From: Myxococcales bacterium
Lineage (GTDB): Bacteria; Myxococcota_A; Bradymonadia; UBA7976; UBA1532
Length of the DNA stretch: 64,000 nt
Assembly (NCBI GenBank): GCA_020633435.1
Contig: JACKDP010000001.1
Location: forward strand, 496,001 to 560,000
Reading direction: 5' to 3'
In this document: piece after piece, positions 54,005-61,107 of the stretch
How positions within the stretch are numbered: position 1 is the stretch's first letter
Layout of the letters: each line of letters starts with the position of its first letter
Notes under the pieces: generated by a model
What the model was told of the DNA's origin: nothing
Database searches by the model: none
What the model saw: only the letters and a program-made list of their open reading frames with translations
Position numbers and translations under genes: made by a program

Positions 54005-56170
54005 TCACTGGATGATGATGCACCGCCCGTTGAGGCACTCCCGCGAGATGGGACACCGCGGCCCGCCGCCGCAGAGGCACTGCCCCGCCACGCAGGTGTC
54101 CGACCGGAGGTCGCACCCCAGCTCGAAGCCGTCGCCCTCGTCGACCGTGCCGTCGCAGTCGTCATCGGCGTTGTTGCAGTCCTCGCCCGAGGGCCCCCGC
54201 CCGGAGCACGCGCCGTAGACGCCATCCCGGCACACCTGCTCGCCTACCGTGCACACGCCGACGTCCGTCCCGCAGGGCCGCACCAGCGCCTCGTCGGTGC
54301 TGCCGTCGCAGTCGTCGTCCACGCCGTTGCAGGTCTCGGCGGGTACCGCGCCGCACTGCCCGCAGGCGTTCAGCGTGCCCTCGTCGGTCTGCCCGTCGCA
54401 GTCGTCATCGGCCCCGTTGCAGATCTCGTCTGGCACCCGGCCACAGGCGCCGCAGGCGTTCTGCACGCCCTCGTCCGTGCGCCCGTCGCAGTCGTCGTCG
54501 TCTCCGTTGCAGGTCTCCTCCGGCACCGCCCCGCAGTCGCCGCAGGCGTTCTGGACGCCCTCGTCCGTGCGCCCGTCGCAGTCGTCATCGACGCCGTTGC
54601 ACGCCTCCGCGACGGGCCCCGTCTCGCCCTGGCACGCCCCCCAGCCGCCGCCATCGCAGGCCTCCTGGCCCTGCCGGCACCGCCCGACGCTGCTCCCGCA
54701 CGCCCGCACGAGCCCCTCGTCCGTCCGCCCGTCGCAGTCGTCATCAACCCCGTTGCAGGCCTCCTGCCGCCCCGTCACCTCGCCCTCGCAGGCGCCGTAG
54801 CCCCCGCCGACGCAGCGCTGCACGCCCTGCCGGCACCGGCCCACGTCGCTGCCGCACGCGCGGTCCAGCCCCTCGTCCACGGCGCCGTCGCAGTCCTGGT
54901 CGCGCGCGTCGCAGGTCTCGGGCATCGGCCCCACCTGCCGCGCGCAGGCCCCGAACTGGTGATCCTGGCCGCAAGTCCGCGTTCCGGCTCGACAAATCCC
55001 CACGTCGGGCGCCCCCGGCCCCTCGTAGCAGGCCACCGTGTCGCCCGGGGTGCACCGGCACTGGCCGCCCTCGTCCACCGCGCCGTCGCAGTCGTCATCC
55101 TCGCCGTTGCACGCCTCCGGCCCCGGCACCACCGCGCCCTCGCAGCCGGCGCCGCACACGGCCAGGCCGGGCCGGCACGCCCCCACCCCCGACGTCCCGT
55201 CGGGCCCCGGGTAGCACGGCACCGGCTCATCCACGACGCCGTCGCAGTCGTCGTCCTCGCCGTTGCACACCTCCACGGCCGCCTCCCCAGCCGCCGCCGT
55301 GCAGGCCACCTCGCCCTCCACGCACGCCGTCTCGCCCGCCACCGCGCAGGCCCCGACGCCGACCTCGCAGGGCTGCCCCACGCCGAAGTCCTCGTCCACC
55401 CGGCCATCGCAGTCGTCGTCCAGCCCGTTGCACGCCTCGTCCGTCGGCGCCCCCGGCTCGCCGTCGCACACGAGCCCGTCCGGCGTGCACCGCGGCCGCC
55501 CCTCCCGAGCGCAGGCCCCCACCCCCACCGGGCAGAGCGCCTCCGGATCCAGCACCGCCTCGTCCGTCCGCCCGTCGCAGTCGTCATCGGCGCCGTTGCA
55601 GCGCTCGTCCGCCGGCGGCACCTCCCCCTCGCAGGCCCCGAAGCGCATGGACGGCCCGCACCGCTGCTCGCCGGCCTGGCAGACGCCCACGCCGGCCTCC
55701 CCCGGCGCCCCCGAGAAGCAGGCCTGCCGGGTGCCGGGCTCGCAGGGCGCGCAGTCCACCTCGTCCACCCGCCCGTCGCAGTCGTTGTCCACCTCGTCGC
55801 AGATCTCGGTGAGCGGCCGCTGGGCCCCCGCGCAGTCCCCCAGCCGGGCGTCCACGCAGGCGCGGATCCCCGCCCGGCAGATGCCGGTGCCCGCCTCGCT
55901 CGGCCCGCACCGCTGGTCGGCGTCCTCGTCCACCTCGCCGTCGCAGTCGTCGTCGAGCCCGTTGCAGGCCTCGGGCGGGCAGGCCGCCGCGTCGGGCCCC
56001 TGGTCCACCGGCGCCGCGTCGGCCACCGCGCCCTGGTCGGCCGGCGCCGGATCGCGCACATGCCCCCCGAGCCCGCTGCGGAGCGCGTCGCCATCCGCCG
56101 TGCAGCCCGCGACCCAGACCGCCAGCAGGCAAAGCGCCCACCCCCTCCCGCCCCTGCGCACATCCGTCAC
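54005..56170 (-). CDS. Lipoprotein with 13 MopE-type Cys/Asp repeats
   Basis: A 721-residue protein starting at a GTG behind GGGAG. The signal peptide ends LLAVWVAGC. The chain is then almost entirely repeats with the core C-N-G-x-D-D-D-C-D-G-x-x-D-E, 13 copies, such as CNGVDDDCDGRTDE. Between cores are 20-45-residue Cys-containing spacers (CGSDVGRCRQGVQRC). This is the putative metal-binding motif of methanotroph MopE and many myxobacterial surface proteins; calcium or copper binding and disulfide-braced rods are the likely outcome. The core sequences are so similar at DNA level that copy number may vary. Confidence 0.88.
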   Translation of the reverse strand: MTDVRRGGRGWALCLLAVWVAGCTADGDALRSGLGGHVRDPAPADQGAVADAAPVDQGPDAAACPPEACNGLDDDCDGEVDEDADQRCGPSEAGTGICRAGIRACVDARLGDCAGAQRPLTEICDEVDNDCDGRVDEVDCAPCEPGTRQACFSGAPGEAGVGVCQAGEQRCGPSMRFGACEGEVPPADERCNGADDDCDGRTDEAVLDPEALCPVGVGACAREGRPRCTPDGLVCDGEPGAPTDEACNGLDDDCDGRVDEDFGVGQPCEVGVGACAVAGETACVEGEVACTAAAGEAAVEVCNGEDDDCDGVVDEPVPCYPGPDGTSGVGACRPGLAVCGAGCEGAVVPGPEACNGEDDDCDGAVDEGGQCRCTPGDTVACYEGPGAPDVGICRAGTRTCGQDHQFGACARQVGPMPETCDARDQDCDGAVDEGLDRACGSDVGRCRQGVQRCVGGGYGACEGEVTGRQEACNGVDDDCDGRTDEGLVRACGSSVGRCRQGQEACDGGGWGACQGETGPVAEACNGVDDDCDGRTDEGVQNACGDCGAVPEETCNGDDDDCDGRTDEGVQNACGACGRVPDEICNGADDDCDGQTDEGTLNACGQCGAVPAETCNGVDDDCDGSTDEALVRPCGTDVGVCTVGEQVCRDGVYGACSGRGPSGEDCNNADDDCDGTVDEGDGFELGCDLRSDTCVAGQCLCGGGPRCPISRECLNGRCIIIQ

Positions 56171-56219
56171 GACAGCACTCCCAAGCCTCCGCGCCCCATG
56201 GTATCGCTCGCCCGACTCT

Positions 56220-56247
56220 TTGCCACGGGTCGCGGGTCCGGTACCTT
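56220..56247 (+). promoter_or_regulatory. Sigma70-type promoter of the SPFH gene pair
   Basis: TTGCCA, 16 bases, TACCTT, 36 bases before the GTG at 56283. Confidence 0.6.
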
Positions 56248-56282
56248 GGGCCCCCACCCCCAGGCCCCATGGAGGCGAGCAC

Positions 56283-57378
56283 GTGCAGCTCGGGGACGTC
56301 TTCGAGCAGGCCGAGGCGGCCGCCGCCCCCGCGGCCCCCCGCCGCCCCCGGCGCTGGCGCCGCTGGCTGGCCGCCGCCGCCGCGCTCGCCCTGGGCGGCG
56401 CCCTCTGGCGCCACGGCCCCGGCGTCGCCCTCGCCGAGCCCGGCGACCTGCTCGTGCTGACGAACGACACCGGCCTCGACCTCTTCGGCCCGCCCGTCGA
56501 GGTGGTCGTGGGCGGCGACACCCCGGTCTTCTACGTGCCCGTGGCCCGCCACGCCTACGTGCTCAGCCCGCGCCCCCGCGTGCCCGACCCCGTCCGCCTC
56601 ACCGCCCTCTCGGCGGAGGGCGTGCCCGTCACGCTGGTGGACACCGCCGTCACGTACCGCGTCGACCGCGAGGACGCCGGCCTCGTCTTCACCACCCTCG
56701 GCGTCGACGCCGCCACCTGGGACGCCCACGCCCGGGCCGCCCTCGCCGCCTGCTGGAGCGAGGCCATCGCCGCCCGCGGCGCCGGCTGGCTGGCCCGCGA
56801 GACGCCCGTGAGCCTGCTGCCCAGCGTGCAGGAGGCCCTGCGCACCCGGCTCAAGCCGTTGACTTTGCAGGAGATTCGCCCGCCCACCTGGTCCATCGCC
56901 CCCGAGCTGCGCGCCGCCCTCGAGGCCGAGGCCGAGGCCGACGCCGCCGAGGCCGCCGACGAGAAGGCCCGCACCGAGGCCGAGGCCCAGCGCGCCCTGC
57001 GCCGCCAGGCCACCGAGCAGCAGGCCGGCCGGCCTCGGCGCCGCCGGGCCGACGGCCGCGCCGCCATCGAGGCCGCCCGCACCCGGGCCGCCGAGCGCCT
57101 CGCCTGGCCCGCCAGACCATCGCCGACGCCGCCGCCGTGGCCGAAGTCGAGCGCGAGGGCCTGCTGCGCCGCGCCGAGGCCATCCAGGCCCGCGCCCCCC
57201 TCGAGGCCGAGGCCATGAAGGCCCGCGTCGACGCCCTGCGCCAGGACGGCCCGGCCTTGCTGGACCACCTCATCGCCACCCGCATCCTGCCCCAGCTCGC
57301 CCGCGTGCGGGCCGGCCGCCCGGCGCCGCCCGCCGCCCCGCGTCCGCCCCGTCCGCCGCCCCGGAGAGCGCGCCATGA
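56283..57378 (+). pseudogene. SPFH/HflK-like membrane protein, first of pair, two probable frameshifts
   Basis: GTG start behind GGAGG. Residues ~27-41 are a membrane helix after an Arg-rich stretch (WLAAAAALALGGALW). An SPFH/band-7-like domain follows (LAEPGDLLVLTNDTG, VDTAVTYRVDREDAGLV, WSEAIAARGAGWLARE) and then an Ala/Glu coiled coil. At about 57107-57112, next to a CCC run, the sensible protein (RQTIADAAAVAEVEREGLLRR) moves to another frame. A further slip in the C-rich stretch 57320-57365 would give a stop at 57376-57378 overlapping the next ATG. Both shifts have the sign of one lost base. It is either a recent pseudogene or, more likely, has consensus errors. Intact length about 365 residues. 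Confidence 0.6.
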
Positions 57379-58281
57379 GGATCCTCGGCCCCCTCCTGGG
57401 CGTCACCGTCCTCGGCGGCAGCCTCTTCGCCCTGGCCCTGGCCCCCGTCCCCCCGGGCCACACCGGCACCCGGGACGCCGAGCGCCTGGCGCCGGGCCTG
57501 CACCTGCACGCCCCGCAGCTCTTTGAGGTCGTGGCCACCCCCGAGGGCGCCCCCACCCTGCTCGGCCGCCCCGGCACCGAGCCCCCGGTGCGCGTCGAGA
57601 CGGCCAGCGGCGCCGTCTTCCTGGACGTCGCCGCCCGCGGCCCGTGGACGCCGACGCCCTGCGCGCCGCACTGGCGAAGGGCCTCGCCGACGCCGACGCC
57701 GCCACCCTGCGCGACCCCCGGGCCCTGCGCGCCCGCGTCCGCAAGGCCGCCGCCCCCGTCGCCGCCGACCTGCTGGGCGTCTCGCGCCCCCCGGCCCTCG
57801 CCGCCCGCGACCTCGACGGCCACCTGCAGCACCTCATCGCCGACGCCGCCGAGCGCCAGACGCGCCTGGGCGCCCGCGCCGAGGCCCGCCGCCAGGCCGC
57901 CGAAGCCGAGGAGGCCGACCTGGCCGCCCGCGCCGCCACCGAAGAGCGCACCCGCGCCGCCCTCCGCGCCGAAGCCGAGGCCGAGGCCGCCCGCCCGTCG
58001 CCGAGGCTGACGCCGAGGCCGCCCGCCTGCTCGCCCAGGCCGAGGCCGACCGCGCCCGCGCCGCCGCCGACGCCGAGCTCGCCCTCGCCCGCGCCGAAGC
58101 CGACCGCGACGCCCGCCTGGCCGCCGCCCTCAGCGGCGAAGGCGCCCGCTACCACGCCGCCATCGAAGCCGCCCGCCGCTTCGAGCTCGGCGACACCCAG
58201 CTCGAGACCCAGGATCCAGAATTCTTGAGGAAGTTCGGCAGCATGGAAGCCTGGCGCCGCTTCTTCCTCGGCGACCGCTGA
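57375..58281 (+). pseudogene. SPFH/HflC-like membrane protein, second of pair, two probable frameshifts
   Basis: The ATG starts a membrane helix (LGPLLGVTVLGGSLFALAL). VPPGHTGTRDAERLAPGLHLHAP follows, matching the SPFH start seen in HflC and prohibitins. The frame changes at about 57645 (GGCCCGTGG; before VDADALRAALAKG) and again at about 58000 (CGCCCGTCG; before VAEADAEAARLLAQAEADRA). Both have the sign of a one-base loss beside CCC. The C-terminal coiled coil ends EAWRRFFLGDR. With the upstream gene it resembles the HflK-HflC pair, which caps FtsH and organises membrane microdomains. Intact length would be about 300 residues. Confidence 0.6.
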
Positions 58282-58291
58282 CGGAGCACCC

Positions 58292-58870
58292 ATGGCCCGC
58301 ACCCCCTCGACCATGATCGCCCTGGGCACCCCCTGCCCCGACTTCGCCCTCCCCGACACCGACGGCCGCACCGTCCGCCGCGACGACTTCGCCGACGCCC
58401 CGGCCCTGCTCGTCATGGTCCTCTGCAACCACTGCCCCTTCGTCGTGCACCTGCGCAGCGCCCTCGCCGCCTTCGGCCGCGAGTACCAGGCCCGCGGCCT
58501 CGCCATCGTGGCCCTCAACGCCAACGACGCCGACGCCTACCCCGCCGACGCCCCCGCCCAGATGCCCGCCGAGAAGGCCAGCGCCGGCTACACCTTCCCC
58601 TACCTGCACGACGCCACCCAGACCACCGCCCGCGCCCTCGGCGCCGCCTGCACCCCTGACTTCTTCCTCTACGGCCCTGACCGCACGCTCATCTACCGCG
58701 GCCAGTTCGACGCCAGCCGCCCCGGCAACAGCGAGCCCATCACCGGCCAGGACCTGCGCGCCGCCTGCGACGCGGCGCTGGCGGGGGTGGAAGTGAGCGC
58801 CGAGCAGTGGCCGAGCCTGGGCTGCAACATCAAGTGGAAGCCGGGGAACGAGCCCTCATATTTCGGGTAG
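58292..58870 (+). CDS. Thioredoxin-family protein (AhpC/TSA-like, CxxC)
   Basis: A 192-residue protein opening with MIALGTPCPDFALPDTDGRTV, the peroxiredoxin/redoxin pattern, and with VLCNHCPFVVHL as the active-site CxxC. Later landmarks are GYTFPYLHDATQ, CTPDFFLYGPDRTLIYRGQ and a C-terminal SLGCNIKWKPG. This is the group of small cytoplasmic thioredoxin-like proteins annotated AhpC/TSA; no signal peptide. A hydroperoxide-reducing or disulfide-exchange role is likely. It is the last clearly host-like gene before the island to the right. Confidence 0.9.
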   Translation: MARTPSTMIALGTPCPDFALPDTDGRTVRRDDFADAPALLVMVLCNHCPFVVHLRSALAAFGREYQARGLAIVALNANDADAYPADAPAQMPAEKASAGYTFPYLHDATQTTARALGAACTPDFFLYGPDRTLIYRGQFDASRPGNSEPITGQDLRAACDAALAGVEVSAEQWPSLGCNIKWKPGNEPSYFG

Positions 58871-58891
58871 TTACGGGCCCATGGCAGGCGT

Positions 58892-58944
58892 CTGTACAGC
58901 CAAATCGGGCCATTTCCAGCCCGAAACCTGTACAACCTGTACAG
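58892..58944. repeat. CTGTACA repeats around a small hairpin at the island edge
   Basis: CTGTACAG (58892-58899), then TCGGGC-N8-GCCCGA (58905-58924), then CTGTACA (58928-58934) and CTGTACAG (58937-58944). The two palindromes flank the hairpin almost symmetrically. This could be a regulator-binding or recombination site. The rest of the 131-base gap up to the HEPN stop codon shows nothing else. Confidence 0.5.
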
Positions 58945-59001
58945 CGAGATCGTGGTCGCTCCTCAACTCGTGCCAGGGCGGGATCACCTTCCTTGGGCTC
59001 C

Positions 59002-59706
59002 TCACGCCAGCTTCCCGGCCAGGGCGACCAACCAGTCCAGATAGAGGTCGAGGCGGGATGTGCCGTTGACCTTGGTTCGCAGGAACTTCCCGAGGCTGTT
59101 CACCCCGCGCTCGCTCCGGCCCATGTCCCTGATCGTTGCGTCTCCTCCGACGGCGATGAGCCCGTCGTTCATCGTCGCCTTCGAGGCAGGACTGCGATGA
59201 GCCATGAAGTTCCGCATGGCCTTCACCGCATCAAAGGCGAGTCCGTCCGATGCTGTCAGCGCCGCGATCTTCGCCCGGTACGTCGGCGCCAGGCGTTGAT
59301 CCGCTCGCTGCTTGAACGTCTCGAAGTCCTTGAACGAGAGGTTCCACCCATCGGGGTCGAGGATGCTCCTGAGATCGGTGAGCTTGACGTGCTTGCCGGG
59401 CTCGAACTCCACGGCGCCCGCGTGCCAGGCACCGAACTTGTCTGTGATCGAGGTGCGGATGCGGTTCTTCTCGTGGGCGATGAAGCCGCTTGCATCCTTG
59501 TTGATGGCGGCGAGAACCCAGTCAGACAGGAACGTCTCCAACCCTACCGCTGCTGCCAGCAACGTGTTCTCGGCCAACGTCGCGATGTCCGTCTTCTCGT
59601 GGGCCGTGCCGCTCAAGGACGTGCTGACGCGGTTGTAGTACACCTTCAAGTCCCCGAGATCCGCGGCGTAGCCCTGAGCCACCTCCGTCGGGTTCGCCTT
59701 GTTCAT
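59002..59706 (-). CDS. HEPN-motif protein (possible RNase effector)
   Basis: A 234-residue, mostly helical protein with a lower GC content and more even codon use than the genes to its left. The ATG at 59706 is used; the frame is open 31 codons further but codes for a region covering the promoter. AMRNFMAHRSP at residues 163-173 carries the R-N-x3-H signature of HEPN ribonucleases (Arg165, His170). The preceding ENTLLAAAVGLETFLSDWVLAAI segment resembles the long first helices of RiboL-PSP-HEPN-like proteins. HEPN proteins are common toxins and defence effectors. No clear MNT antitoxin partner is present; the divergent 112-residue protein is a candidate partner only by position. Confidence 0.6.
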   Translation of the reverse strand: MNKANPTEVAQGYAADLGDLKVYYNRVSTSLSGTAHEKTDIATLAENTLLAAAVGLETFLSDWVLAAINKDASGFIAHEKNRIRTSITDKFGAWHAGAVEFEPGKHVKLTDLRSILDPDGWNLSFKDFETFKQRADQRLAPTYRAKIAALTASDGLAFDAVKAMRNFMAHRSPASKATMNDGLIAVGGDATIRDMGRSERGVNSLGKFLRTKVNGTSRLDLYLDWLVALAGKLA

Positions 59707-59752
59707 CAGCCCTCCATCCGTCCCCGTCCGCGCACATGCTGCCGTTGGCGAG

Positions 59753-59781
59753 CCTATAGCAGTCGGTCTGTGGAGGTCCAA
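59753..59781 (-). promoter_or_regulatory. Sigma70-type promoter of the HEPN gene
   Basis: Minus strand TTGGAC, 17 bases, TATAGG. The -35 box overlaps the ribosome-binding region of the divergent gene at 59782. Confidence 0.6.
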
Positions 59782-60120
59782 GTGCCCACAGCTTCTCAAG
59801 TCGAACTCGATGAGCCCGACCGCCGGATCGACGCGCTGATCGACTACTTCGCCGACGACGGCGACGACGCCCTCCGGGCATGGGCCGTAGAGGCCCTCGC
59901 TGGCGGCCTGGGCGTAGATGCAGTTGTCGTCGAGGGGGAGAGTGCGGCCCGGCGCCTTCGGGCGCTAGGGGACGCCCTGGGGGGCCGCCTGGCGCTCGCC
60001 ATCTACCAGACGCCCGAGCAAGGCCCGAGGCTGGTCGAGGCCGTGCTGGAAGGGCTGCTGGTGGGCCTGCGGGACGGCCCGCCCGAGCCGGTCAGTGAGG
60101 TCGTGCGGCGCGGCCTGTGA
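59782..60120 (+). CDS. Small acidic protein of unknown function in the island
   Basis: A 112-residue protein starting at a GTG behind TGGAGG (another GTG at 59770 is possible). It has an acidic helical N-terminus (DEPDRRIDALIDYFADDGDDALRAWAVEAL) and a short alpha/beta part (LALAIYQTPEQGPRLVEAVLEGLL). No family recognised. It is divergent from the HEPN gene, with the HEPN promoter overlapping its ribosome site, and its 3' end overlaps the convergent gene by 29 bases. Antitoxin or regulator roles are conceivable but not supported by motif. Confidence 0.55.
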   Translation: MPTASQVELDEPDRRIDALIDYFADDGDDALRAWAVEALAGGLGVDAVVVEGESAARRLRALGDALGGRLALAIYQTPEQGPRLVEAVLEGLLVGLRDGPPEPVSEVVRRGL

Positions 60121-60715
60121 TGGCGTCGAACGCGGCGCCCTGCAAGTAGACGCCGCTGATCCAGAAGTCGGCCAGCTTGTCGCCGTCCCAGTCGGACTCC
60201 ACGAGCCGCGCCTTGACCAGGGTGCCGTCCTCCGCGAGCCGGTCGCGCAGCGCAACGCGACCCGCGAGGTCGAGTTCCGAGAACGTCGCCGACATCTCGG
60301 GGCTGACCGACATCAGACCGAACGAGAACTGCCCGATCTCGCCCATGACCGTGTAGAGATCGAGGCCCATCGCGGGGACGGCGGCCAGCACCAGCAGGTC
60401 GGCTTCGACGGGATCGAGGCCATGCTCCTCACGCAGGTTGACCAGCGGCAGCGCAACCCCCGCCGCGGCGCTCGCCGCGATCCGGCGGTCGATCATGGTG
60501 CGCAGGTTGCCCTCCGCGGTGGCGAGGCGGGCGACCTTCTGCTTCGTCCGGCAGCACACGCCGTCGGACTCCGCCGCGGCGTCGATCAGCCCCACGGCCT
60601 CGTCGGCTTCCTTGTCCGCCTCGATGCGGGCGCCAAGGTGGCGGCACCTGGCCTTCACCCACCGGATCTCGTCCGCGAGGTGGTCGAGGGGGGTCGAGTA
60701 CGCGAGGGTGTGCAT
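60092..60715 (-). CDS. Orphan winged-helix domain of AAA+ ATPase type, without the ATPase
   Basis: A 207-residue protein; the ATG at 60715 follows AAGGAG. EEHGLDPVEADLLVLAAVPAMGLDLYTVMGEIGQ and the following MSATFSELDLAGRVALRDRLAEDGTLVKARLVE, ending GVYLQGAAFDAITG, follow the order of the N-terminal winged-helix region of a group of CDC48-like AAA+ proteins. No Walker A or B motif follows: the protein simply ends. It may be a truncated remnant or a stand-alone adaptor. It overlaps the convergent small gene by 29 bases. Confidence 0.5.
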   Translation of the reverse strand: MHTLAYSTPLDHLADEIRWVKARCRHLGARIEADKEADEAVGLIDAAAESDGVCCRTKQKVARLATAEGNLRTMIDRRIAASAAAGVALPLVNLREEHGLDPVEADLLVLAAVPAMGLDLYTVMGEIGQFSFGLMSVSPEMSATFSELDLAGRVALRDRLAEDGTLVKARLVESDWDGDKLADFWISGVYLQGAAFDAITGRAARPH

Positions 60716-60834
60716 GGCGGTGCTCCTTGCTCTCTGGGCCATGCCATCTACTACGCCTTCGGCCCCAGTCCTGAGCCCCTCCCCCGGCCCCCGGCGGCAC
60801 CATCACGTCCCGATTTTTCGGGCTTTGACCCCGT

Positions 60835-60863
60835 TGCGGCGCGTGTCACCGCGCAGTACAACC
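60835..60863 (+). promoter_or_regulatory. Sigma70-type promoter of the HTH-helicase operon
   Basis: TTGCGG, 17 bases, TACAAC, 40 bases before the GTG at 60904. A small hairpin (CCCGA-TTTT-TCGGG, 60810-60823) lies just upstream of the promoter. Confidence 0.65.
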
Positions 60864-60903
60864 GCTGTGGCAACTTGCGGCAAACAACGGCGAGGACTGC
60901 ACG

Positions 60904-61107
60904 GTGCCCGAGTACCTGACCATCGACGAGGTTTGCGAGCTTCTCCAGTTGGGCAAGCGCACCGTGTACGAGCTTGCCCGGACGGGCCGCTTGCCGGGCG
61001 CCGCGAAGATCGGCGGCCAGTGGAGGGTCAACCGGGCCAAGCTCGCCGCCTGGCTGGAGGCCGGGGGCGAGTTCGCCGCGGTCGAGGGGGGCGAGCGCGA
61101 CGAATGA
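60904..61107 (+). CDS. Excisionase/MerR-like helix-turn-helix protein
   Basis: A 67-residue DNA-binding protein of the HTH_17 (excisionase) type: YLTIDEVCELLQLGKRTVYELARTGRLPGAAKIGGQWRV holds the full winged-helix motif. GTG start. The stop overlaps the helicase ATG (ATGA), so it is coupled with it. It probably regulates the operon, like the small controller proteins of restriction systems; alternatively it is a leftover recombination-directionality factor of the island. Confidence 0.85.
   Translation: MPEYLTIDEVCELLQLGKRTVYELARTGRLPGAAKIGGQWRVNRAKLAAWLEAGGEFAAVEGGERDE

Noticed and set aside
53714..57526. Long plus-strand frame covering the porin, MopE-repeat gene and SPFH pair
   Set aside because: The first part is opposite two convincing minus-strand genes. 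Only a short piece (57115-57330) is real, as part of the frameshifted SPFH gene.
58928..58944. CTGT-N9-ACAG as a LexA box
   Set aside because: The LexA spacing is N8, and the motif is better explained as two direct CTGTACA repeats.
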